Assembly: GCA_033764725.1 (NCBI GenBank)
Contig: JANRIR010000080.1
Location: 34,343 to 98,342 of the forward strand
DNA: 64,000 nt
DNA from: RI-43 sp033764725
Lineage (GTDB): Bacteria > Pseudomonadota > Alphaproteobacteria > Caulobacterales > Aquidulcibacteraceae
Direction of reading: 5' to 3'
In this document: piece by piece, positions 8,414 through 16,652 of the stretch
How the letters are laid out: the number at the start of each line of letters is the position of its first letter
Numbering within the stretch: position 1 is the first letter of the stretch
Notes under the pieces: generated by a model
The model's database searches: none
Told to the model about the DNA's origin: nothing
The model's input: only the letters and a program-made list of their open reading frames with translations
Made by a program: the position numbers and the translations under genes

Positions 8414-9178
8414 TTGGATCGCAAACTTTTTGATCTCGACGGACGCTGCGCGCTGGTGACCGGCGGGTCGCGCGGGCTTGGCCTGCAGATAGCCGAAGCG
8501 CTCGGCGCCTATGGCGCGCGGCTCGTCATCACCGCGCGCAAGGAAGCTGAACTAGCGGCCGCCGCCGAGCATTTGAAGGCGCGGGGCGTCGAGGTCGCCT
8601 ATGCGACGGCCGACATGACCCGCGAGGACGACATCGCCCGCATCGCCGCGTTTGCGCAGGACGCGCTCGGGCGCATCGACATTCTCGTCAACAATGCCGG
8701 CGCCAGCTGGGGCGCGCCGACGGAGGATCATCCCCTCGACGCGTGGGACAAGATCATGAACCTCAATGTGCGCGCCCTCTTCGTGCTGTCGCAGCAGGTG
8801 GCCAGGCTGTCGATGATTCCCAATCGCTACGGGCGCATCATCAACATGTCGTCGATGGCGGGCCTGCGCGGCGCCGACGGGCTTGTGGCCTACAACACCA
8901 GCAAGGGCGCGGTGATCAATTTCACGCGCGCGCTGGCCGCTTCCTGGGGCAAGTACGGCGTCACCGCCAACGCCATCGCGCCAGGCATGTTCGCCACCCG
9001 CATGACGAAGGGGACGTTCGAACGGGTCGGCGTCGAGCGCTTCGCCAACGCCGCGCCGCTCGGCCGCATCGGCGACGCGGAAGATTTGAAAGGCGCGGTG
9101 CTGCTGTTCGCCAGCGACGCCGGCAAACACATCACGGGCCAGACGCTCGCCGTGGACGGCGGCGTGACCGCGGTGTGA
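8414..9178 (+). CDS. SDR-family oxidoreductase
   Basis: This 254-residue classical short-chain dehydrogenase has the nucleotide motif TGGSRGLG at 16-23, NNAG at 93-96, and the catalytic Ser147, Tyr160 and Lys164 (YNTSK). The closing segment, ITGQTLAVDGGVTAV, is typical. The start is TTG at 8414, supported by GGGAGG five bases upstream. It is followed by a crotonase-family gene after 28 bp and controlled, presumably, by the divergent TetR. This suggests a small inducible acyl-CoA or alcohol oxidation cassette. The substrate is unknown. Confidence 0.9.
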   Translation: MDRKLFDLDGRCALVTGGSRGLGLQIAEALGAYGARLVITARKEAELAAAAEHLKARGVEVAYATADMTREDDIARIAAFAQDALGRIDILVNNAGASWGAPTEDHPLDAWDKIMNLNVRALFVLSQQVARLSMIPNRYGRIINMSSMAGLRGADGLVAYNTSKGAVINFTRALAASWGKYGVTANAIAPGMFATRMTKGTFERVGVERFANAAPLGRIGDAEDLKGAVLLFASDAGKHITGQTLAVDGGVTAV

Positions 9179-9206
9179 CCCCAACACGCAACCAGGGAGG
9201 CAATCC

Positions 9207-9992
9207 ATGACGCAAGGCGGCGATGGGCAGGTGCGCAGCGAGCGCGTCGATCACGTGCTCAAGATCACCATCGACAATCCGACGAAGAAGAACGCCTTCA
9301 TTCCCGACATGATGGCGCAATTGAGCGCGGCGCTGACGCTGCTCGACGCCGACGACGATCTGCGCGTCGGCGTGCTGTGCGCGGAGGGCGACCACTTCAC
9401 CGCGGGTCTCGACATGCCGAAATTTTTCGGCCCCACCGCCACGGCCAAGCCCTTGGCGCCCGGCGCGGTCGATCCGTTCGGCCTTGCGAACCAGTTGAAA
9501 AAGCCGCTCGTCACCGCCGTGCAGGGCATCTGCTACACCGTCGGGATCGAGATCGCGCTGGCGGGCGACATCATCATCGCAGCAGAGGACACGCGCTTCT
9601 GCCAGATGGAGGCCAAGCGCGGCATCGCGCCCCTCGGCGGCGCGCATTTCCGCTACATCACGCGCGCGGGATGGGGCGATGCGATGTACCACCTCTTCGT
9701 GTGCGACGAATTCGGCGCCGCGGAAGCGCGTCGCATCGGGCTGGTGCAGGAGGTGACGCCGGTCGGCCAGCAGATCGACCGCGCCATGCACATCGCCAAA
9801 CTCATCGCCGCCAACGCGCCGCTCGGCGTGCAGGTCACCAAAGAGGCCGGCCGGCGCTTCATCGCTGCGGCCGAACAGGCCGCGATCGCCGCCATCGCCG
9901 ACGTGCGCGCACGCGTGATGAACAGCGAAGACGCGGCGGAAGGGATACGGTCTTTTGTTGAGCGACGCGCGGCGGTGTTTACTGGGCGGTGA
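9207..9992 (+). CDS. Enoyl-CoA hydratase/isomerase (crotonase) family protein
   Basis: This 261-residue crotonase-fold protein has the first oxyanion-hole segment, FTAGLDMPKF, near residue 65, and the second around GICYTVGIEIALAGD near 108. Glu is present in CQMEAKRG, at the place of the first catalytic glutamate of enoyl-CoA hydratase. The position of the second appears to be Tyr (DAMYHLF), so plain hydration is not assured. It has a clear GGAGG ribosome site and follows the SDR gene by 28 bp, so they form one unit under the TetR regulator. Confidence 0.87.
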   Translation: MTQGGDGQVRSERVDHVLKITIDNPTKKNAFIPDMMAQLSAALTLLDADDDLRVGVLCAEGDHFTAGLDMPKFFGPTATAKPLAPGAVDPFGLANQLKKPLVTAVQGICYTVGIEIALAGDIIIAAEDTRFCQMEAKRGIAPLGGAHFRYITRAGWGDAMYHLFVCDEFGAAEARRIGLVQEVTPVGQQIDRAMHIAKLIAANAPLGVQVTKEAGRRFIAAAEQAAIAAIADVRARVMNSEDAAEGIRSFVERRAAVFTGR

Positions 9993-10007
9993 GCGGAAAC
10001 ACCGCGG

Positions 10008-11411
10008 CTACAGCAAACTTCCCTGTCCTGCGTCGCTTTTGCGTGCGCGCTTTGGCGGCTCGCCGCCGATCACCGCCGGCGCAGCGCCGTCATCGAAGCC
10101 GATCTGCACCGCATCGCCTGCGTTCAGCTCCGCTGCCCGGCGCACCAGCGATCCGTCCGGCCGCGTCACCAGCGCGAAGCCGCGCTTCAGGGCGCTTTTG
10201 TGCGACAGGCTCTCGAGAACGCGGGCCATGGACGTCACCGCATCGCCCTTGCGCCGCAGCGACACGCGCAGCGCCTGCGCCAAGCGATTGTGCAAATCAG
10301 AAACCTTCTGGCTGCGGCGCGCAGCATCCTGGCGCAGCGCTTCCGGCCGCAGGCGGGCGCTGGCGCGATCGAGCTTGGCTTGCGCGGCGCGGACATTGGC
10401 GAGCAGCGCAAAGCCGAGCCGCTCGGACAAACGGTCATAACGCTGCTGCGCCGCGCCCAGCATCGACTCCGGGCGCGGCAGGCGCGCGGCGAGCCCGCGC
10501 ACGTTCGCGCGCCGAAGCTCCACGCCGCGCACCAGCGCGCCGCGCAGGCGCGCGCCCAGCGTTTCGGTGCGTTCGATCAATTCGGCGCGCACCGGCACAG
10601 CTTTTTCCGCCGCGCCCGTCGGCGTCGGCGCACGCAGATCGGAGGCGAAATCGATCAGCGTGGTGTCGGTCTCGTGGCCCACCGCCGAGATCAGCGGGAT
10701 ACGGCTTTCCGCGGCAGCGCGCACGACGATCTCTTCATTGAACGCCCACAAATCCTCGATCGAGCCGCCGCCGCGCGCCACGATCAAAACATCAGGCCGC
10801 GGGATCGCGCCGCCTTCGGGCAAGGCGTTGAAGCCGCGGATGGCGGCGGCGACCTGGCCCGCCGCCTGCTCGCCCTGCACCAGCACAGGCCATAACAGCA
10901 CGCGACGCGGAAACCGCTCCTGCAAACGATGGAGAATGTCGCGGATCACGGCGCCCGTGGGCGAGGTGACGACGCCGATCACCGCCGGCAGCGCGGGGAT
11001 CGGTTTCTTTCGCTCCGGCGCAAACAAGCCCTCCGCCGCCAGCCGCGCCTTCAACTTCTCCAATTGCGCAAGCAATGCGCCGACGCCGGCGGGCTCGAGC
11101 CTGTCAGCGACGAGCTGATATTGCGATTTGGCCGGGAAGGTCGTCAGCTTGCCTTCGGCGACGACCTCGAGCCCCTCCTCCGGGCGGAATTTGAGTGCGC
11201 CGACATTGCCCTTCCACATCACCAGCGAGATCGAGGCCTGGCCGTCCTTCAGGTCGGCGTAGAGGTGGCCCGACTTCGCCACGATGACGCGCCCGAGTTC
11301 TCCCCGCACGCGGACCCGATCGAACGTGGTCTCCATCGTCCGCTTCACGGCGAAGGCGAGTTCGGAGACGGAGAGTTCGGTCAGGTTCGAGGCGAGCGCT
11401 GTGTCGGGCAT
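10008..11411 (-). CDS. xseA: Exodeoxyribonuclease VII large subunit
   Basis: This subunit of the single-strand-specific exonuclease VII has 467 residues. The N-terminal OB-fold (about 1-110, LSVSELAFAVKRTMETTF and GHLYADLKD) is followed by the catalytic domain with VVTSPTGAVIRDILHRL, DVLIVARGGGSIEDLW and ISAVGHETDTTLID. A long charged coiled-coil region and a C-terminal GDAVQIGFDDGAAPAVI end follow. It diverges from purD across 71 bp. The small subunit xseB is not in the window. Confidence 0.96.
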   Translation of the reverse strand: MPDTALASNLTELSVSELAFAVKRTMETTFDRVRVRGELGRVIVAKSGHLYADLKDGQASISLVMWKGNVGALKFRPEEGLEVVAEGKLTTFPAKSQYQLVADRLEPAGVGALLAQLEKLKARLAAEGLFAPERKKPIPALPAVIGVVTSPTGAVIRDILHRLQERFPRRVLLWPVLVQGEQAAGQVAAAIRGFNALPEGGAIPRPDVLIVARGGGSIEDLWAFNEEIVVRAAAESRIPLISAVGHETDTTLIDFASDLRAPTPTGAAEKAVPVRAELIERTETLGARLRGALVRGVELRRANVRGLAARLPRPESMLGAAQQRYDRLSERLGFALLANVRAAQAKLDRASARLRPEALRQDAARRSQKVSDLHNRLAQALRVSLRRKGDAVTSMARVLESLSHKSALKRGFALVTRPDGSLVRRAAELNAGDAVQIGFDDGAAPAVIGGEPPKRARKSDAGQGSLL

Positions 11412-11482
11412 GGGGATACTATAGGCCGACTCGACCGCGGCGCGCGCGTTGACGCCGCAGCTGTGTCCGCGACAGTGCGGGG

Positions 11483-12757
11483 ATGAAGATTCTCATCGTC
11501 GGGTCGGGCGGGCGCGAGCACGCCCTGGGCTGGAAGCTTGCGCAGAGCCCGCTGGTCGCGGAGGTGCTGTCTGCGCCGGGCAATCCCGGGCTGGCAGATC
11601 TGGGCCGGACCTTCGCCGTGAAGGCCGAGGACGCCGCCGAAATCGCCGCCCTGGCGGTGCGCGAGCGCGCGGATCTGGTGGTCGTCGGGCCCGAGGCGCC
11701 GCTCGCGGCCGGCCTCGCAGACCGGCTCGCGCAGCTCGGCATCGCGGTTTTCGGGCCGAGCGCTGCGGCGGCCGAGTTGGAAGCCTCCAAGGCGTTCATG
11801 AAGGAGTTCTGCGGCCGCCACGCCATCCCCACCGCCGATTATCGCGTGTTCGACGACGCCATCCGCGCCAAGGCCTATCTCGGCACGCGCGAACCGCCCT
11901 TCGTGGTCAAGGCCGACGGGCTGGCGGGCGGCAAGGGCGTGATCATCGCGCAGACGCGCGGCGAGGCCGACCGCGCGGTCGATGAAATCCTGTTCCTGCG
12001 CAAGTTCGGCACGGCGGGGCAGCGCATCGTCATCGAGGATTTCCTGCCGGGCGAGGAAGCGAGCTTTTTCGCCCTGTGCGATGGCGAGACAGCCCTGCCG
12101 CTGGCGGCGGCGCAGGATCACAAGCGCGCCTATGACGGCGACAAGGGGCCCAATACCGGCGGCATGGGGGCCTATTCGCCCGCCCCGGTCTTCACCGACG
12201 CCGTGCGCGATCAGACGATGGCGGAGATCATCCTGCCGACCGTGCGCGGCATGGCCGCCGAGGGGCGCCCGTTCAAGGGCGTGCTGTTCGCGGGCCTCAT
12301 GGTGACGCCGGCTGGGCCAAAGCTGATTGAATACAATGTCCGTTTCGGCGATCCCGAGTGCCAGACGCTGATGGCGCGGCTCGACAGCGACCTCGCGCCG
12401 CCCCTGCTGGCCGCGGCGACCGGCGGGCTGGGCGCGATGACCGCGCCGGCCTGGAAGGCCGCGCACGCCGCAACGATCGTGCTGGCCGCGCAAGGCTATC
12501 CCGATGAGCCGCTCCTGGGCTCGATCATCCGCGGCGTGCCGGAGGCGTCGGCGATGGAGGGCGTCACGGTGTTCCACGCCGGCGCCCGGCGCGACGAGGA
12601 CGGCCTGCTGCGCGCCGCCGGCGGTCGGGCGCTCAACGTCACCGCCATCGGCGCGACGCTGCGCGAAGCGGTCGACCGCGCCTACGCCGCCGCCGCCCGC
12701 ATCGACTGGCCCGGCGGCTTCTATCGCCGCGACATCGCCTGGCGCGCGCTCAGCTGA
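11483..12757 (+). CDS. purD: Phosphoribosylamine-glycine ligase
   Basis: PurD is the GAR synthetase of purine biosynthesis, with 424 residues and an ATP-grasp fold. Seen are the N-terminal KILIVGSGGREHAL, the grasp segment FVVKADGLAGGKGVI near 140, AAAQDHKRAYDGDKGPNTGGMGAY near 212, the metal-binding NVRFGDPECQ near 288, and the C-terminal RVTDLAL-type tail. The start ATG follows GCGGGG. Its last 8 bp overlap the convergent VapC toxin gene. Confidence 0.97.
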   Translation: MKILIVGSGGREHALGWKLAQSPLVAEVLSAPGNPGLADLGRTFAVKAEDAAEIAALAVRERADLVVVGPEAPLAAGLADRLAQLGIAVFGPSAAAAELEASKAFMKEFCGRHAIPTADYRVFDDAIRAKAYLGTREPPFVVKADGLAGGKGVIIAQTRGEADRAVDEILFLRKFGTAGQRIVIEDFLPGEEASFFALCDGETALPLAAAQDHKRAYDGDKGPNTGGMGAYSPAPVFTDAVRDQTMAEIILPTVRGMAAEGRPFKGVLFAGLMVTPAGPKLIEYNVRFGDPECQTLMARLDSDLAPPLLAAATGGLGAMTAPAWKAAHAATIVLAAQGYPDEPLLGSIIRGVPEASAMEGVTVFHAGARRDEDGLLRAAGGRALNVTAIGATLREAVDRAYAAAARIDWPGGFYRRDIAWRALS

Positions 12758-13169
12758 TCGCCGCGCAGGGCAGGCCGATGCTGCGCGCAGCCTGCATCAG
12801 GCCCCGGTCGAAGGTAGCGAGCATGGCGCCGAGGCGCTCAGCGGCGGCCAGATGCAAGGCATCGCCGGCGCGGATGTTCAATGCCGCGTCGGCGACGAAT
12901 GACCGCGCGCGATGAAAATCGATGCGTGCAAGGGCAATCGGCGCATTGGCTGCGAGCAAGGCGTCGAGCGCACCGTTCACCGCATCCGCCTCATGCGCGG
13001 CAATTGATTTGACGCGGACACGGAGGGAGAGCGCGCTGGAGAACTCCGTCACCGCCCACTCTGAGATGATCAGCGGCTGGCCGACGGTCGCCACGAAGGT
13101 GTGCACCGCCGGCGTTGTGCCTTCGGTCAGAAACAGCGGCAAGAGCGCGCTGGTGTCGAAATAGACCAT
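12750..13169 (-). CDS. vapC: PIN-domain toxin (VapC-type ribonuclease)
   Basis: This 139-residue PIN domain protein is a predicted Mg-dependent RNase of a type II toxin-antitoxin pair. It opens with VYFDTSALL (first acidic residue, Asp5), continues with SEWAVTEFSSAL (Glu near 41) and ends with AGDALHLAAAERLGAMLATFDRGL (the third and fourth acidic positions). It sits 6 bp behind the antitoxin gene. Its 3' end runs 8 bp into the end of purD on the other strand, so transcripts from both genes converge here. Confidence 0.88.
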   Translation of the reverse strand: MVYFDTSALLPLFLTEGTTPAVHTFVATVGQPLIISEWAVTEFSSALSLRVRVKSIAAHEADAVNGALDALLAANAPIALARIDFHRARSFVADAALNIRAGDALHLAAAERLGAMLATFDRGLMQAARSIGLPCAAIS

Positions 13170-13175
13170 CGCGCG

Positions 13176-13436
13176 TCAGCCGGTTTCCTCATCGCGCATC
13201 CGACGGATGAGATCGGCGCTGGACTCGGTCAGCGGCTTGCTCGGCGTGACGCGGTGGCGGGCGAGCCACTCCAGATCGATCTTGCCCGGCGCGGGGGCTT
13301 GCGGCGTCAAAGCCACGACGGGTTTGCCGTGGCGGGTGATGACGATCGACTCGCCGTCGAGCGCGGCGTTGATCAATGCGGAAAGGTTCGCCTTGGCCTC
13401 GGCGACGGACACGTGTCTGGTCAAGGCGACCTCCAT
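13176..13436 (-). CDS. Phd/YefM-type antitoxin
   Basis: This 86-residue protein has the N-terminal Phd/YefM DNA-binding fold, RHVSVAEAKANLSALINAAL followed by GESIVITRHGKPVVALTP. The acidic, flexible C-terminus is expected to wrap the toxin. The ATG at 13436 is preferred to the one 33 bp upstream because a near-perfect 30-bp palindrome covers exactly this start. It is six bases ahead of the PIN toxin, so the pair is an operon. The pairing of a Phd-type antitoxin with a VapC-type toxin is common. Confidence 0.87.
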   Translation of the reverse strand: MEVALTRHVSVAEAKANLSALINAALDGESIVITRHGKPVVALTPQAPAPGKIDLEWLARHRVTPSKPLTESSADLIRRMRDEETG

Positions 13437-13464
13437 ATTATGACTATAATTATGGTCATAATAT
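13435..13464. promoter_or_regulatory. Autoregulatory operator of the toxin-antitoxin operon
   Basis: Perfect 10-bp arms ATATTATGAC / GTCATAATAT (13435-13444, 13455-13464) flank a 10-bp centre that is itself almost palindromic (only the outermost pair mismatches), giving a 30-bp symmetrical site. It is strikingly A+T-rich in this G+C-rich window and overlaps the antitoxin start codon, so binding would block initiation. Autoregulation by the antitoxin is the established mode for such operons. Confidence 0.75.
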
Positions 13465-13552
13465 CGCATCCATTGCGGGACCGCAACGCCGCTACGGCGC
13501 CTTGCCGGCGGCGGCCCAATCTCCCAAACATGGGCGTATCGGGAGAAACGCC

Positions 13553-14638
13553 ATGGCGGAAACCGCAGACGTCAACGCGCAAGAAGCCTTTTCCGGGACC
13601 AAGCCGGTGGAGGAGCGCCACCGCATAGACGAAGCCAATTTGAAGGCCTGGCTCGAGGCGAACGTCGATGGTTTCGCGGGGCCCCTGGAGGTGCGCCAGT
13701 TCAAGGGCGGGCAATCCAACCCGACCTATCAATTGGTTACGCCGACGCAGCAATATGTCCTGCGCCGCAAGCCGCCGGGAAAGCTGCTGCCGTCAGCGCA
13801 CGCGGTCGATCGCGAATTCCGGGTGATCTCCGCGCTCTACCCGACGGGCTTTCCGGTCGCCAAGCCCTATGGCCTGTGCGTCGATGAAGGCGTCATCGGC
13901 ACGATGTTCTACGTGATGGACAATGTCGAAGGACGCATCCTGTGGGACGGCTCGCTGCCGGGGTCGACACCCGCCGAACGGCGCGCGATTTACGAGGCGA
14001 AGATCGCCACGCTAGCGAAGCTGCACACCACCGATTACGTCAAGGTCGGCCTCGAGGATTTCGGCAAGGCAGGCTCATACTTCGCGCGTCAGATCAGCCG
14101 CTGGACCAAGCAATATCAGCTCTCCGAGACCATGACGATTCCGGAGATGAACAAGCTGATCGACTGGCTGCCGCAGACCATTCCGCCCGGCGAAACCACC
14201 ACGATCGTGCATGGCGATTACCGCCTCGACAACATGATCCTGCACCCCACCGAGCCGCGCGTGATCGCGGTGCTGGACTGGGAATTGTCGACGCTTGGCG
14301 ATCCGTTGGGCGACTTCACCTATCATCTGATGAATTGGGTGATGGAGAGCAATCAGCGCTCGGGGCTCGCCAATCTCGACCTCCCTGCGCTCGGCATCCC
14401 GACGATGGAGGAGTATGTTGCGCTCTATTGCAAACATACCGGGCGCCGCGAAATCGCCCATCTGGACTGGTATTTCGCCTATAACATGTTCCGTCTCGCC
14501 GGCATTCTCCAGGGCATCGTCGGGCGGGTGCGCGACGGCACGGCGGCGAGTACCATGGCGGAATCGAACGCCGAACGCGTCGTGCCTCTGGCGCAGGCGG
14601 CCTATCGTTTCGCAGTGAAGGCCGGCATGCCGGCCTGA
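13553..14638 (+). CDS. APH-family phosphotransferase (ACAD10/11 kinase-like)
   Basis: This 361-residue aminoglycoside-phosphotransferase/choline-kinase fold protein has the ATP-loop region FKGGQSNPTYQL near 45, the catalytic loop HGDYRLDNMIL near 221 (Asp and Asn of the Brenner motif), and the metal site VLDWELSTLGDP near 242. This subgroup matches the kinase half of eukaryotic ACAD10/11 and the LvaA 4-hydroxyacyl-CoA kinase, not antibiotic-resistance enzymes. A separate ACAD10/11-like dehydrogenase is encoded at 20421-21716. The ATG at 13553 follows CGGGAGAAACGCC, a good ribosome site. Confidence 0.85.
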   Translation: MAETADVNAQEAFSGTKPVEERHRIDEANLKAWLEANVDGFAGPLEVRQFKGGQSNPTYQLVTPTQQYVLRRKPPGKLLPSAHAVDREFRVISALYPTGFPVAKPYGLCVDEGVIGTMFYVMDNVEGRILWDGSLPGSTPAERRAIYEAKIATLAKLHTTDYVKVGLEDFGKAGSYFARQISRWTKQYQLSETMTIPEMNKLIDWLPQTIPPGETTTIVHGDYRLDNMILHPTEPRVIAVLDWELSTLGDPLGDFTYHLMNWVMESNQRSGLANLDLPALGIPTMEEYVALYCKHTGRREIAHLDWYFAYNMFRLAGILQGIVGRVRDGTAASTMAESNAERVVPLAQAAYRFAVKAGMPA

Positions 14639-14655
14639 CAGATGGGATTGCCGCC

Positions 14656-15021
14656 ATGCGCGCGCTCGCGGTCTTGTTCGCCTTGACGCTGTGGGCCTGC
14701 GCGCCCGCGCAGCCCGACGCCGACGACGCCGCCGCGCCCGCCCCGCGGGCTCTGCCGGACGATCCGCGCGAGCTTCTGATCGAGTGCGGCGGCGCGCTGG
14801 TGGCGCAGCACGGCCTCGACCCCGCCGCTGCGGCGCCGACGCTCGGCACCCCGGCCGAGACCGCCTATTGGACGGTGCTGGCGCTGATGGACAAAGAGCC
14901 CGGCCTGGAGGGCGCCGCCGGCAAGGCCGCCGCCGCCGCCCGCGCCGCGACCTGGGCCACCCGGCCGGCGGGCGACCGCGCCGAGCGCGCAGCGCTCTGC
15001 CTGGCGCGCTTTCAGGGCTAG
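14656..15021 (+). CDS. Small hypothetical lipoprotein
   Basis: This 121-residue protein has a signal peptide ending in the lipobox LWAC (Cys15), then a Pro/Ala-rich segment and an Ala-rich helical domain with two further cysteines (CGGAL near 48 and CLARF near the end). No known domain is recognised. It follows the phosphotransferase by 17 bp and may share its transcript. A periplasm-facing membrane-anchored location is the only prediction offered. Confidence 0.65.
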   Translation: MRALAVLFALTLWACAPAQPDADDAAAPAPRALPDDPRELLIECGGALVAQHGLDPAAAAPTLGTPAETAYWTVLALMDKEPGLEGAAGKAAAAARAATWATRPAGDRAERAALCLARFQG

Positions 15022-15064
15022 CGCCGGCTTGCGCCCCGGCGGCGCATCCGCCACAAGCCCGGGC

Positions 15065-15244
15065 ATGAGCGACAAACGCAAGAAAAGAAACCGCGCCCGC
15101 AACGCCGGCATCGGGATCGGCGCGGCGGTGATCGCGGCGCTGGCGGTCGTCGGCGGCCTGACCGCGATGAGCGTCGGCGGCGGCGCGCCGACCGCCCCCC
15201 ACGGCGCAGACGCCCACGACGCCAAGGCTGACGCAGCGCATTGA
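15065..15244 (+). CDS. Small single-pass membrane protein, hypothetical
   Basis: This 59-residue ORF has a very basic N-terminus (MSDKRKKRNRARN), one Gly/Ala-rich transmembrane helix (about 14-37) and a His/Asp/Ala tail. The positive charges suggest the N-terminus stays in the cytoplasm. It lies between a lipoprotein gene and an amidohydrolase, 43 bp after the former. No family is recognised. It could be chance in such G+C-rich DNA, but the charge pattern looks real. Confidence 0.5.
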   Translation: MSDKRKKRNRARNAGIGIGAAVIAALAVVGGLTAMSVGGGAPTAPHGADAHDAKADAAH

Positions 15245-15310
15245 CCGCCCGCCCTGAGGCAAGCCATCCTCGCGCGTGAAGGCCGAGGGATGCGGCCAGG
15301 TGGGATGGCG

Positions 15311-16606
15311 ATGATCCGATTGCTGGCCGCAGCGGCGGTCTTTCTGGCGGTGCTGTTCGGCGTCGCCCTGGCGCAGGACGCGCCGCGCACCGTGATCCAT
15401 GCGGGACGGATTCTGGCGGACCCGGCGACCGGCCGCGTCGAGACGCAGCGCAGCATCCTGGTTGGCCAGGACGGGACCGTTCAACGCATTGAGAACGGCT
15501 ATGTGCGCCCCGAGGGCGCGCAGATCGTCGACTTGACTGGCGCCTTCGTGCTGCCGGGGCTGATCGACAGCCACGTGCACCTGACCAGTGAATTGGGGCC
15601 GACCCAGCTTCTCGACGAAGTTCAGCTGACCGCCGCAGACGACGCGCTGCGTGGCGCGGAGAACGCTCGCATCACACTTGAGGCGGGGTTCACCACGGTG
15701 GCCGATCTCGGCGCGCGCAATGACGCCATCTTCGCGCTGCGGCGCGCCATCGCGGAGCGCCGTGTGCCGGGCCCGCGCATCATCGCCTCGGGCTTCGCGG
15801 TGACGCCGGACGGCGGTCATGGCGACGTCAACGGCTTTGCGCCGAGCGTCATCGATGTGATGCGCAGCCCTGGCGCGTGTTCGGGCGCAGACGCCTGCCG
15901 CCGCGCGACGCGCCGCCAGGTGCAGGCGGGCGCCGACGTGATCAAGATCACGGCGACAGGCGGCGTATTGTCCAACACCGCCGCCGGCGTCGATCTGCAA
16001 TTGTCGGATGCGGAGCTCGCAGCCATCGTCGAGGCCGCGCACGCCATGGGCCGCCGCGTAACCGCGCACGCCCATGGCGCAGGCGGGATCAGCGCCGCGC
16101 TTCGCGCAGGCGTCGATTCGATCGAGCATGGGTCCTACGCCGACGCGGACTCGCTGCGCCTTTTCCGCAGCACGCGCGCCTATCTGGTGCCGACGATCCT
16201 GGCCGGCGTGACGGTCGAGGAATTGGCCGATTCCGGCGGCGTGCTTACGCCGGCGCAGGCGTTCAAGGCGCGCGAGGTCGGCTCGCGGATGCGCGCGACG
16301 ATCCGCGAGGCGCGCCGCCTGGGCGTGCGCGTCGCCTTCGGCACCGACAGCGGCGTTTCCGAGCACGGGCGCAATGCGCGCGAGTTCGAGTTCCTGGTAG
16401 AGGGCGGCTATTCGCCCCTCGAGGCGATCCAGATCGCCACGATCCACGCGGCCGACCATTTGCAGCTGAACGGCGTCGCCGGCCGCATCGCCCCTGGCTA
16501 CTCGGCCGACATCATCGCCGTCGCGGACGACCCCCTGGCCGATGTGCGGGCGCTGCAGGCGGTGTCTTTCGTGATGGCGCGCGGCGTCATCCACAAGGGG
16601 CCGTAA
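15311..16606 (+). CDS. Secreted metal-dependent amidohydrolase
   Basis: This protein has about 431 residues, with a cleavable signal peptide (hydrophobic core, VALAQD cleavage region). The amidohydrolase-superfamily TIM barrel has the HxH site in GLIDSHVHL near 80, a lysine for carboxylation in GADVIKITATGG near 207, then AHAHG, IEHGSYAD and the metal aspartate in FGTDSGV. A C-terminal domain returns to the beta-sandwich (GYSADIIAVADDPL). It is closest to the imidazolonepropionase-like/prolidase-type exported hydrolases. The ATG at 15311 is preferred because AGGTGGG lies 6 bp before it; ATGs at 15290 and 15305 are alternatives. Its substrate (dipeptide, lactam or similar) is unknown. Confidence 0.87.
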   Translation: MIRLLAAAAVFLAVLFGVALAQDAPRTVIHAGRILADPATGRVETQRSILVGQDGTVQRIENGYVRPEGAQIVDLTGAFVLPGLIDSHVHLTSELGPTQLLDEVQLTAADDALRGAENARITLEAGFTTVADLGARNDAIFALRRAIAERRVPGPRIIASGFAVTPDGGHGDVNGFAPSVIDVMRSPGACSGADACRRATRRQVQAGADVIKITATGGVLSNTAAGVDLQLSDAELAAIVEAAHAMGRRVTAHAHGAGGISAALRAGVDSIEHGSYADADSLRLFRSTRAYLVPTILAGVTVEELADSGGVLTPAQAFKAREVGSRMRATIREARRLGVRVAFGTDSGVSEHGRNAREFEFLVEGGYSPLEAIQIATIHAADHLQLNGVAGRIAPGYSADIIAVADDPLADVRALQAVSFVMARGVIHKGP

Positions 16607-16652
16607 CGCAGCGGGGCTTGCATCTGGCGGCAACCGCACGCACCCACGCGCC

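Noticed and set aside
13553..14638. Aminoglycoside resistance gene
   Set aside because: The APH fold is shared, but the sequence pattern is that of the ACAD10/11-type kinase group and there is no resistance context.
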